64,000 bases of DNA. Source: Amborella trichopoda (lineage: Eukaryota; Streptophyta; Magnoliopsida; Amborellales; Amborellaceae). The notes under the pieces are model-generated. The model was not told where the DNA came from. It did no database searches and saw nothing but the letters and a program-made list of their open reading frames with translations. Every line of letters starts with the position of its first letter. The stretch's first letter is position 1. This document shows positions 20,101-29,885 of the stretch, piece after piece. The stretch lies in the NCBI RefSeq assembly GCF_000471905.2, contig NW_006494789.1:7242097-7306096 (forward strand), read 5' to 3'. A program made the position numbers and the translations under genes.

Positions 20101-20873
20101 AGGAGTTCATAGCCTTCTTGAAAACGAATCGGGACGTCTTTGCCTGGCATTACCATGAGATGCTTAGTTTGGTCCCTCAAGTCGCCATTCACCTTCTCGA
20201 CATTGATTCGACTGTGAAACCTGTCAAACAGAAATCAAGAAGGTTCATGCCTGGCTTGAAATGCAGTTAGATGTTGAGATAGCCAAACTTAGACAAGCAG
20301 GTTTCATCCGTGAAGTCAAGTACCCGAAATGGTTAGCAAATGTTGTTCCGGTCAAGAAGAAGAATGGTCAAATCAAGGTGTGGATTGACTTTCGTGATTT
20401 GAATACCGCCTATCCTAAGGATGACTTCCCGTTGCCATTCACCGAGATGCTCATCGACTCTACCGCTCACTGTCAAACCTTTTCCTTCATGGACGGATAC
20501 TCCGGCTATCAAATAAGGATGGAGCCCGAAGATGAAGAGGCCACTGCATTCTTAACTCCAAAAGGGGTCTTCTGTTACACAATGATGCCTTTTGGATTAA
20601 AGAATGCTGGCGCCACATACCAAAGACCACTGACGACCATTTTTGAAGACAAGATACGACAATTTGGTGGTAAAATCTGAAGAGGCGGATGCTCACATGA
20701 GAGACCTTGAGAAGGTATTCGAGCGTTTTCGTCTGCATCAACTTAAAATGAACCTGCTGAAATGCAATTTTGGCATGTGCTTGAGAAAATTCTTGGGGTT
20801 CATCATCAGACATCGAGGGCTTGAAGTCGAGCCAGTCAAGATCACAACATTCTAAGAAATTCCATCACCAACG
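20101..20873 (+). pseudogene. E3 reverse transcriptase, active site deleted
   Basis: Starts with the Tat-typical FAWHYHEM segment before the polymerase domain; then VKQKSRRF, GFIREVKYPKWLANVVPVKK, WIDFRDLNTAYPKDDFPLP, FMDGYSGYQI (first catalytic Asp) and GLKNAGATYQR. The motif with YVDD, intact in E4, is gone: about 28 bp are deleted near 20,650-20,660, which also shifts the frame into the piece EEADAHMRDLEKVFE (20,643-20,855). Enzyme cannot work. Confidence 0.85.
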
Positions 20874-21430
20874 ATGCTTCGAGAACTACGCTCCCTACAA
20901 GGGCAACTAGTCTACATTGGCAGGTTCATCTTCAACCTCTCAGGCCACTGTAAACCATTTACACACCTACTAAAGAAAGATACCCCATTAATGGAGGATG
21001 AAGCATATCAAGCAGCCCTTGACGACATCAAGCATTATTTACTCAATCCTCCAGTACTCTTGACACCAGTATTGGGAAGACCCCTCATTCTATATGTGAC
21101 TACTTTAGACAAGTCCCTCAGAGCATTATTGGCACAGAACAATGAAGAAGGAAAAGAAACCGCATTATATTACCTCAGTTGTAGGATGCAAGGGGCCGAG
21201 AGGAATCCCCCATTTGAGAAGATGTGTCTGGCCCTGATCTTCATAGTGTAAAAACTCCGCCATTACTTGCTTGGTTATGAAGTGAAACTTATATCGAAAG
21301 CTGATCCGATAAAGTTTCTCATGACATGCCCATGCTTGTCAAGACGCCTGGCTAAGTGGGACTATTGCTGATGGAGTTCGAGATCACTATGTCCCACAAA
21401 CAGGCCTTGGCTGACTTTCTCACAGCACAC
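20874..21430 (+). pseudogene. E3 RNase H (gypsy type)
   Basis: Connection and RNase H domain following RT: RELRSLQGQLVYIGRFI, then ILYVTTLDKSLRALLAQ where gypsy RNase H has its first acidic residue, LSCRMQGAERN, EKMCLALIF. TAA at 21,249-21,251 replaces a Gln codon of E4 (AVQRLRHYLL). Removes the RNA strand of the hybrid in active elements. Confidence 0.75.
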
Positions 21431-21469
21431 CCTGTACTGGCAGAATCTCCTCTATCAAGCGACTTCCCT

Positions 21470-21955
21470 GATGAAGAAGTAGTTCCTTGTTGACCTTACT
21501 CTTGTGTGGGAATTGTATTCCAATCAAATCAAGGAGGTGCCAGAGTAGTATTCCTGAGTCTAAGAGGAGAAATATTTTCACTTTCTTTCTCCCTAGCTCA
21601 AGCCAATTCTCATAATGAGGCAGAATATCAGGCCCTTATAATTGGACTCGAGATAGCCTTCGATCGCAACTTGGAGTAGCTTAAGATCTATGGCAACTCT
21701 GAGTTGGTAATCCGACAACTCAAAGGGATCTATGATGTGAGAAAAGACACACTCGGTGCAACAATTCAATTATCCTCATCAGGGCCCACGCTCGTCTTGG
21801 TGGCAAAATGGAGACACATTGAACTAAGAACAGACGTCGATGCAGATGACAAGAGAAATATTTTCCCTGAGTTCCCTCCTTATCCATTTGGAGCGCTTCT
21901 GTCAGGCAAAGAAGTAATCAAGACTGAACAAGAAATAGCACAGAGTTAAGCAGCT
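21470..21955 (+). pseudogene. E3 second, archaeal-type RNase H (aRNH)
   Basis: Aligned with the better E4 copy at 47,885-48,425. The YFDGA start is lost by a deletion, but GGARVVFLSLRG, SHNEAEYQALIIGLEIAFD and KIYGNSELVIRQLKGIYDV remain. The Asp of the E4 pair DDS is Asn here. A second RNase H between the gypsy RNase H and integrase is the hallmark of the Tat lineage. Confidence 0.75.
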
Positions 21956-21959
21956 AAGG

Positions 21960-23273
21960 GTCGAAACCAAGGACAAGAATTCTTTGACCCAATGTGTGCA
22001 GAAATTGAGCAGGTAGAAGATTGGAGAGGACCCCTCACCAGTTTGCTAAAGCATGGAAGGCTCCTAGAAGATCGTACTGAACGCAACAACATATGGAGAA
22101 TGTCTACCAAGTGTACCCTCCTCGAGGGAGATGCTCTCTCCAGATGGTTGTTTGATGGCATTCTTCTTAGATGCGTCGACATCCAAGGAGCAAATAAAGT
22201 TATAGAAGAAGTCCACTCAAGCATCTGTGGACTACACCAGTTCTGTCCTAAAATCTATGAATGAATACGCAGGTTGGGATATTATTGGCCTTCAATGATC
22301 ATTGATTCCTTAAGCTACGTTAAAAAGTGCCAGGAACGCCAAATACACTCCGGCCTGGTTCACCAGCCTCCAGAGCCCTTTCACCCTACATTTGCGTCAT
22401 GGTCCTTCTCACAATGGGGTATGGACATCGTAGGGCCTATTGATCCCCCTTCCACAATGGGCCATGTTCTGATCCTTGCTGCAACAGATTATTTCTCTAA
22501 ATGGGCTAAAGTGGTCTCCGGAACGCATGTTCCTGGGACAACAGTGGCCTACTTTATTCGACATCATATCATATATCGCTTTGGAGTGCCCGACCGGATC
22601 GTATCTGACAACGAACCTCAATTTAGGAGTCATCACATTGATCACTTAATGAATCAGTTCGGTTTCGAGTGGAGGTACTCGACTATGTTCCACCCTCAGG
22701 CGAATGGATTAGTTGAGGCTTTCAATAAGACTCTATGCAATGTTTTAAGAAAGTCAGTATCAAAGACAAGGAAGAGCCGGCATGAGAAGCTTCCCGAAGC
22801 ACTATGGGCATATCGTACTACTACATGAAATGCTATTAATTCCACTCCTTATTCTCTGATTTATGGGGGTGAAGCAATTTTACCTCTCAAATTACAAATC
22901 CCTTTATTGCGAGTAGCTATTCACTAAGGAATAACTGAAGATGAGACAGTCAAGCTCCGGTATTAAGAATTGGATGCACTCAACGGAAAGAGGCTAGAGG
23001 CTAAGCAGAACCTTGAACTCAACCAAGGGAGAATGAAGAGGGCTTTTGATAAGTCTGTCAAGATCCGCCCATTCGCCCATGGTGATCTTGTCTTAGCTGT
23101 CAAGAGGCCTATTGTCATGCATGGCCGGTGCAAGGGAAGTTTGAGCCCAAGTGGGAAGGTCCCTTTACAGTAAAAAAGGTCTCGCTCAACGAAGCCTACA
23201 TATTGGCACATCCTGATGGAGACGAGGCAATGCCCCCTATCAACGGGCGATACCTAAAGAAGTATTATTCATG
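21960..23273 (+). pseudogene. E3 integrase
   Basis: Zinc-binding domain: HSSICGLH, then GYYWPSM and KKCQERQ, so the second Cys of CxxC is lost. Core 22,274-22,828 keeps all three catalytic acids: MDIVGPID, IVSDNEPQF and NGLVEAFNK. C-terminal part has FDKSVKIRPFAHGDLVLAVKR. Stops at 22,262, 22,826, 22,924 and later interrupt it; those at 22,262 (Trp), 22,924 and 22,966 (Gln) are deamination-type. Inserts element DNA into the genome when intact. Confidence 0.85.
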
Positions 23274-23740
23274 ATGTGTATTCAAAAGAAAGGGACTTAA
23301 CGTGAAAACTAGCAAGATAGTCCAAACAAAATGCTAACTCTTTTTATGTTATTATAGTAAAAATGAGTTACAAGTTACAAGAACCCATTACAAGGGAGGT
23401 TACAACTCTCTTGCATCTGAGGATAAGAGGATGGTTACAAACTAAAAACTTGTGCTTTTTCTCTTACATCTGAGAGTAAGAGGACGGTTGCAAGTTAAAC
23501 AAATGCCTGTCCCATGAGGAAGAAGCTAATCCACGAAAGGAAGGACCACCTCATGATGAAGAAGTGAAATCACTTGGAGAGTTAGCTTTAATTCATTTGA
23601 CGAGTAAGAGGATGGTTACAGGTCAAAAGACAAAGCAAAGCCACTCCAAGAAGATAGCCTCAATCCATTCGATGTGTACGTCAAACATACTAGCCAGCTA
23701 CCTCATATGATGTGTATATCAAACATACGACGTAGGATCC
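23274..23740 (+). repeat. E3 3' region: short direct repeats after integrase
   Basis: Repeats of 'aagaggatggttacaa' (about 23,405, 23,460, 23,600) and of 'catttgacgtgt...aaacatac' (about 23,680-23,765). The same set occurs in E4 (49,800-50,175), and reversed in E2 (33,160-33,600). No gene on the plus strand. Confidence 0.6.
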
Positions 23741-24112
23741 ATTTGACGTGTGTATTAAACATACAAGATGGGCTCCTCTGGCAAGGGGCTGGCCTATGAT
23801 GGAAAGAACACCATGTTCATAGTGAAGGCCCCTCCACTAAATGACATGGACCCCACAGTCGTACTGTTGGATTTGGTTTCCAACAGGTACCACAGTCCAC
23901 GCCACATCCTTCATCACTCTTTGTCCGCCCATGAACATCGCCGCATGAACCTCATCGCAGAACACTACAAACCTCGCACGTGACCTACCGACACATGCGA
24001 GCGTCATTCTCCTCATCGTGATAAGCCACACGTGCTGATCAACGACGATTGAAGCCAGCACCGGCTTGGTCCTCCAAAGGCCAGCACCGGTTGCATGCCC
24101 AACCCTCAGCAC
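23740..24112 (-). pseudogene. Antisense ORF in the 3' region, E3 copy
   Basis: On the minus strand ATG at 24,112 opens 91 codons to TAG at 23,837. The same frame then continues with readable codons (SIIGQPLARG, VCLIHTS) to about 23,740. E4 (50,140-50,403) and E2 (32,880-33,238) have the same frame with shared positions such as VG(N/S)(Q/R), EVHV, and LS(I/V)IGQFLxR. Not similar to any family I know. It lies downstream of an antisense TATA block at 24,971-24,977. Tat elements often carry extra ORFs in either direction; this may be one. Confidence 0.4.
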
Positions 24113-24215
24113 CGACTGTTTTTCCTGAGGGTCGGCGTCAAGTGTACTGGCACTCTAAGTCATCAGCACCGGTTGTTTCAACGCCAGTTGCATTTTTGTT
24201 AGTGTCGGCCCTGTT
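24040..24215 (+). repeat. E3 3' region: core repeat block 1
   Basis: Five or six copies of a 10-12 nt core, for example CAGCACCGGTTG, and CAGCACCGACTGTTTTTCCT at 24,106-24,125, which is almost the right arm plus spacer of the LTR hairpin unit (CACCGACTGGTTTTCTCT). Confidence 0.65.
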
Positions 24216-24498
24216 GTGACTATTCGCCTCTCGAGACTCCTCGTTTCTCAAAACTTAAGTTTTCGCACCTCCTTAATGGTCCCATGAAAGGCCAAACCGT
24301 CACCAATCGTATGCCTTCCCCACGATGGTTCACCTCCTACAATCGTATGGCCCAGCTCCTACGACCATCCGTCTTACACTGGAATTGCTCCCACACGGCC
24401 AAAAACTCACATGAAAACTTTCCCGCCTATATTTTTGGCTTGGACTTCACTAGAACCTCTCCAAGAAACCTTTGAGACACAACTAACTGTGTCAAAAA

Positions 24499-24924
24499 GT
24501 GGAGATAACCTCAGTAAACCTCTTGAAAGTGCCTGAAAACGTCTGCAACACCACGAACAGTGTCGAAAAACTATCACAACCTCCGAGAAACCCCTTAAAA
24601 ATCCATGGAAAATTCCTAAGATGCGCTAAAATACTCACTACTGTGTTTCCTGCCTTTTCTACCAGAAAGGAAAACTACACCCGAAATTTCCTCTCTTTTA
24701 CAGAAAACTTCGGGGAGGATTCTCCACTCCCTGCTACTCTATCTGAAACTTCGCCAATTTTGTGCAAAGTCTGCACGCCGAAGGTCTTCTCTACAAAACC
24801 CTTATCGAAATCTTGTTGTATGCAGAAGAATCTTCCCTGCAAAATTCATGCTGAAGTTTTACTGCCCGTCGAAACTTCAACTGGGCGCACCCTCTCCTCC
24901 CTGTTAAAGAAAATTGTTGCTTAA
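24499..24924 (+). CDS. Possible sense extra ORF in the E3 3' region (141 codons)
   Basis: Open in frame without an ATG at its first codon, ending TAA at 24,922. The C-terminal motif TSTGRTLSSLLKKIVA is kept in E5 (TSTGYTLSSRLKKICA, minus strand near 59,770), so the last 25 codons or so stay in frame between diverged copies. Rich in Ser, Thr, Pro and Leu; no domain recognised. E2 has an open frame of similar composition at 32,174-32,569. It could equally be a non-coding repeat block (degenerate 30-bp repeats are visible), read antisense as 5' leader of the antisense ORF. Confidence 0.3.
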   Translation: MEITSVNLLKVPENVCNTTNSVEKLSQPPRNPLKIHGKFLRCAKILTTVFPAFSTRKENYTRNFLSFTENFGEDSPLPATLSETSPILCKVCTPKVFSTKPLSKSCCMQKNLPCKIHAEVLLPVETSTGRTLSSLLKKIVA

Positions 24925-24970
24925 GTTTTTACCCTTGGTGAAAAATAAGGGAGAACGAGATTTTACCCCC

Positions 24971-24977
24971 TTATATA
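24971..24977 (-). promoter_or_regulatory. Antisense TATA block, E3
   Basis: On the minus strand CTATATAAGGGGGTAAAATC. The same block is in E2 (32,008) and E5 (59,708) and, degraded, in E4. It precedes the antisense ORF. Confidence 0.5.
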
Positions 24978-25059
24978 GACTACGCTGCCCTCAAATGCCT
25001 CTCACAAACATGGAAGTTCAGTTGTGCCTAAGGGAGGCCTAGCAATGATGAGCCGGGTT

Positions 25060-25350
25060 GGACCTCGACCCGAGGCCCAAGGTAACTCTCATCCTTAACA
25101 CCGATTGACTTAGTGCCGAGTGTACGGTTGACTTAGTGGCGGGTGAGTTTTCAAATATAACCCTAGCTGCTGTTGACTTAATGCTAGGGGTGTTTTCAAA
25201 AACTACCCTAGCGCCAGTTGACTTCAAATAACATCATGGGTCATTCATAATGCCAACTCAATCTTTAACAACACAACACCGTTATGTTGTGAGAACTCAG
25301 TGCCAGTTGAATATTCGCGTTAAACCATTGACACTACAAGTGGCGTCCGT
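25060..25350 (+). repeat. E3 3' region: core repeat block 2
   Basis: Five to six units of about 45-60 bp with the text 'agc(g/a)c(c)agttgactta...gtgttttcaaa'. Core AGYGCCRGTTGA is close to the LTR hairpin right arm. Matches E4 51,530-51,850, and reversed E2 31,360-31,830 and E5 59,225-59,620. Confidence 0.65.
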
Positions 25351-25394
25351 CGTATATCAAGCAGTGTATGCCCTACCACTATCTGTAGTGGTGT

Positions 25395-25800
25395 TGTACC
25401 CAAGCCAGGATGTGTCATCCCTAGTGGACTTGCACCCAGGCCGTTGCACCTAAATTGTGAGTTCCCCAATGGAGTCAGGAGCTGTCCCTCGTCCTCAACT
25501 AGGAGTCACACCCATATTGCGGCCTGTCATCCCCAGTGAAGATAGGTTAATTCTTACTTCCCCAATCTCCAGTGGGTCAGCTTCACACCTAGCTAACTTA
25601 CCCCCAGGGAGTCAGGTTACTTGTTATAAGAATCTCATCTATCACTCTGAGAGTTCGCTTACCCCCTTTAACCTTAATGACGTCTTCCTCTATTGGTCAT
25701 CCTTCATCAAGTCGCCATTTCCATCTGAGCCCTCTGCCTGTGTATGGCCTTGACAATTTTATCCCCAAGGAGTCAGATTGCTATCCATAGACCTATCCCC
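25395..25800 (+). repeat. E3 3' region: repeats complementary to the PBS
   Basis: Copies of a motif near ATCCCCAGTGGAGTC: 25,417-25,430, 25,462-25,476, 25,529-25,542, 25,601-25,614 and 25,761-25,774. This is the complement of the PBS core (GACTCCACTGGGGA) and so resembles the 3' end of the primer tRNA-Arg. Confidence 0.6.
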
Positions 25801-25829
25801 CATGGAGCCTCACCCACATGGCGACCCAC

Positions 25830-27540
25830 ACTGTGGTCCATACTGCATGTCCTTAAATTTCTCAACCATCGTCTAGATGCACAACCCTAAACTGCTCAGC
25901 CTGAGTCTACTTGCACAACCCTAAACTTCTTAGTCCATATTGCATGACCCTAAATTGTTCAGCCTCAGTCCATAACGCAGGAACCTAAATTGCTTAGCCT
26001 CGGTCCATACTGCATGACCCTAAACTGCTTAGCCACAGTCCATGCTGCACGACCCTAAACTGCACAGCCTCGGTCTATGCTGCATGATCCTAAACTTCAC
26101 CACCTCGATCCGTGCTGCATGACCCTAAACTGCACCACCTCAGTCTGTGCTGCATGACTCCAAACTGCACACCTCGATCCATGTAAGCTGCACAGCCTCT
26201 ATCCACGTTGCACAATTCTAAACTGCACAGTCTCGATCCATGCTGCATGACCCTATACTGCACAACCTCAGTCCATACTGCATGACTCTAAACTGCCCAG
26301 CCATGGTCTAGATGCACAACCCTAAACTGCTCAACCTTGATCTAGTTGCACAACCCTAAACTGCTGGGTCCATACTGCATGACCCTAAACTACTCAGCCT
26401 CGGTCCATACTGCATGATCCTAAACTTCTTAGCATCGGTCCATACTGCATGACCCTAAACTTCTTAGCCTCGATCCATACTACATGACCCTAAACTGCTC
26501 AGCCTCGATCCATACTGCATGACCATAAAACTACTCAGCCGTGGTCCATACTGCATGACCCTAAACTTCTTAGCCTCGATCCATGCTGCACGACCCTAAA
26601 GTACACAGCCTCGGTCCATATTGCATGATCATAAATTGCTCAGCTTTGGTTCATGCTGCCTTAAACTGCACACCCTCTATCCGTGCTGCACAACCCTAAA
26701 CTGCACCGCCTCAGTCTATGCTGCACAACCCTAAACTACACTGCCTCGGTTCATGCTGCACGACCCTAACTACACAACATTGGTCTAGTTACACATTCCT
26801 AAACTTCTCGGTCCATACTGCATGACCGTAAACTGCTTAGCCTCGATCCATACTGCATGCCCCTAAACTGTTCAACCTCGGTGCATACTGCATGACTCCA
26901 AATTGCTCATCCTAGGTCCATAGATACTGCTAAGCCACAGTCCATACTGCATGACCCTAAATTGCTAAGCTTCGATCCGTACTGCATGACCCTAAACTTT
27001 TTAGCTTTAGTCTAGATGCACGACCTTAAACTTCATAGCCATAATCTAGTTGCACGACCCTAAACTGCTCGGTGCATTCCTCATGGACCTAAACTGCTCA
27101 ACACCATGGTTTGAAATATAAGACCTTAAACTGCAAAGGAGGTCTAGTTGCATGACCTTAAATTGCATGATCCTAGTTGTATGACTTTAAACTACATAAC
27201 CATGGTCCAGCTATATGACCTTAAACCATAGTATATGTCTTAGCCACATGATGATAAAAGGCTCAGTACCATCGTCCGAACTATATGACCTTAAACTATA
27301 GCGGAGGTTTAGTTGCACGACCTTAAACTGCATGGTCTTAGTCATATGACTTTACACTACACAACCACAGTCTAGTTGTGTGACCTTAAACCATAGCACT
27401 TGTCCTAATCGCATGACGTTAAAAGGCTTAGCGACCACGGTCCAGCTGTATGACCTTAAACCGTTGTGCACGTCCTGCTAGCATGATGATAAACTGCTTT
27501 GTCCAGGGCACGGAGGCATGACCATAAACTCACCCCCACA
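25830..27540 (+). repeat. E3 35-bp minisatellite
   Basis: About 45 imperfect units of about 35 bp, in two phases such as 'tgcatgaccctaaactgctc' and 'agcctcggtccatac'. Towards the right end the unit becomes 'gtcyagttgcacgaccttaaactgcat' with longer spacing. Every unit contains CCCTAAA or a variant. Same repeat in E2, E4 and E5. Confidence 0.9.
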
Positions 27541-28780
27541 TATGGGCACACACCTGTACGTGCACTTTCACACACGCCTTTCCTAACCTACTTGATAGTG
27601 TGTGTGTACCACCTTCATTACCTCCCAGTGAGTTCATTCATTTCATCACCATACGTCATTCCCCAGTGAGTCTCACCCATGCTCACAAAATGGCGAACCA
27701 TCTCGCCATCCATACTTGTTGTAACTTTGTGGGTCACCATGATCCACTCACATTTCATACATTCTCCATCTCTCATAGGTAGCCCCGAGCCATCTCCCCA
27801 AGTGAGCCAAACCACCACTATACTCACTCCATGGCCTTCATAAACTTTCATCCATCACCATCACGATCCAGCTATATGATCTTAAACCATAATGCACGTC
27901 CAGGTCGTATGACATTAAACTGTTTCGCACAAGTCCCGAAGGGGTGACCTTAAACACTCCTTCACAATGAAAAGGAGAAAAGAATAATGGGCATAGTGTA
28001 TACCTGAACAAGGGAACGCTATGAGTAAAATGACGGATGGGCATGATCACGAAACCATGAGTAAAAGAGATCCGTGAATAAAATCTGGGCACGGTGAAAA
28101 CCCTAAAGGACATTGTGAGTAAAAATAGATGAAAAGGATGGACATGGATGAAAGGTCATGGGTAAAAGGGCCCCAAATAAGAAGAATTTGGTGAAAAATG
28201 TCTTCATGGTGTCGCTTCCCAAGTTCAAGCAAAAATATGCAAAGGACACTTGGACCAATAAACAAGTTGATGCAGCACTCGTTTCAACATCCAGCTTCAA
28301 CCCTCACTCAAAGGAAGAAAATCCATGGTGGCATAAAACCAGGAATAAAAAAGTATGAGCTTCAAGGAAAAGATTCCAACAGTCTGAGTCCAGTTAGAAA
28401 AAGGACTTGAAAGATAGAACAATCGCCATGACAGCAAGACAAGTCTCATGAGGAAGAACATTATTCTCACGAGGACACAAAACACACTCTACAAACAAGC
28501 ACTACAAAGGCAAGAAACTGACAAAGCAAGGGGAGAACCTGCCAGAGACTTCAGCTCGCCTAGCCGACAGGCCCAGACCTTCTTGACCAGCTAACACTGC
28601 CCCTGACTGGACTCAGTAGTCGAGACCCAAAGTGGTACTCTAAACGTCAAAAGAAAACCTGGTGTAGCAGCAAACTGTGCCTACCAAAGCAAATCAACGA
28701 ACCCAGACCAAATGGGAACAATGCCCTTCAACTTGGCACTCAATTGCTAGATGAGCCCGGTTATGACTGACGAGCCCTGC
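27541..28780 (+). other. E3 3' region, conserved terminal block
   Basis: No gene seen. Aligned, reversed, with E2 11,085-12,340. It breaks off at 28,780 in the middle of the E2-like text 'ttatgactgacgagccctgc'; the final part with the PPT and the whole U3 are missing. Confidence 0.65.
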
Positions 28781-28788
28781 TATATAAA
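28781..28788 (+). promoter_or_regulatory. LTR TATA box (E3 3' LTR)
   Basis: TATATAAA at the very start of the truncated LTR; poly(A) signal AATAAA follows at 28,848-28,853. Confidence 0.7.
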
Positions 28789-28847
28789 CAGGCACTGCCT
28801 CATTGTAAAAGGGACCCCTCGACCTTCAGTTGATGGTTTGAAGATTG

Positions 28848-28853
28848 AATAAA
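28848..28853 (+). terminator. LTR poly(A) signal (E3 3' LTR)
   Basis: AATAAA in the same phrase as in the 5' LTR; in the 3' LTR this is the copy that would end the element RNA. Confidence 0.65.
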
Positions 28854-28950
28854 AATTTTGGTTCCTTGCTTAAACCTGTGAGTACATCTTGGAGAGAGAG
28901 ATAGAGAGAGGAGAGAGAATAAAAGGATCGATACCCTTCGTGTAGGTAAC

Positions 28951-29885
28951 TTTCTCTCTCCTCCCTTTGTCTCCTTCATTTATCTCTCTCTTCTCTCTAT
29001 TTCTCTTCATTCTCTCTCTTTTTCTTTCTTTCTCACTCTTCTCTCTCTTTCTCTCTTCTCTCTCTTCTCTCTTTCTTCTCTACGTTCTNNNNNNNNNNNN
29101 NNNNNNNNTTCTCTTCTTCTTCTTCTTTCTCTCTCTCTCTCTCTCTTTCTCTCTTCTCTCTCTTTCTCTCTTTTCTCTCAGTTCTCTATCTTTCTCTCAA
29201 TTCTCTCTCTTTCTTTATTTTCTCTCTCTTTATCTCTCTTCTATCTTTCTCTCTCTTTTCTCTCTCTCTTTCTCTCTTCTCTCTCTTTCTCACTCATCTT
29301 CTCTTCTCATCTCTATCTCCATTTGTCCTCTTTTGATGTAACCAGCGAGGCTTAGTCCTGTCTCTCTTTATCAGTCGACGAGGCCTAGCACCGACTGGGC
29401 CTTCGCTCTCTTCCTCTATCAATTGGTGAGACCTAGCACCGATTGGCCTTGTCTGTCTTCCTTTGTCAGGCAGCAAGATCTAGCACCAACTAGTTTTCTC
29501 TCTCTTTCTCTATCAGTCGGTGAGACTTATCGCCGATTGATTTTCTCTCTCTACCTCTGTCAGTTGATGAGACCTAGTGCCGATTGAGCCTTCGCTCTCG
29601 TTCTCTATCAGTCGGTGAGACCTAGCGCCGACTGGTTTTCTCCGTCTTCTTTTGTCAACTAGCGAGACCTAGCACCGGTTTGTCTTCTCTCTCTTCTTTT
29701 GTCAGTTGGTGAGACCTAGCTCTTACTGGTTTTCCCTCTCTTTTTCTGTCAATTGGCGAGACTTAGTGCCAATTGGTTCTCTTCCTCTCTTCTCATCTGA
29801 CACAGTCAGTGAAGCCTAGTGCTGACTGCTTCCTCTCTTTCCCATCTCTTGAAACAATCGGTAATGTCTAGTGTCGATTGCATCT
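28951..29885 (+). repeat. Pyrimidine tract (28,951-29,330) and hairpin array (29,335-29,885), E3 3' LTR
   Basis: CT tract interrupted by a 20-N gap. The array has about 11 units, fewer than the 5' LTR. Clear unit: CAGTCGACG AGGCCTAG C, then CCGACTG at 29,372-29,397. Another, near 29,610, has CAGTCGGTG, loop AGACCTAG, CGCCGACTG. Confidence 0.8.
29089..29108. other. Assembly gap (20 N)
   Basis: Inside the CT tract of the E3 3' LTR, the same kind of place as the gap at 89-108. Confidence 0.95.

Noticed and set aside
25380..25800. tRNA gene because of tRNA-Arg-like words
   Set aside because: Only the 3' end-like words recur; there is no anticodon arm, D arm or full cloverleaf.
25830..27540. Telomere-like CCCTAAA repeats
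   Set aside because: CCCTAAA occurs once per 35-bp unit, never in direct tandem, so this is not telomeric or interstitial telomere DNA.
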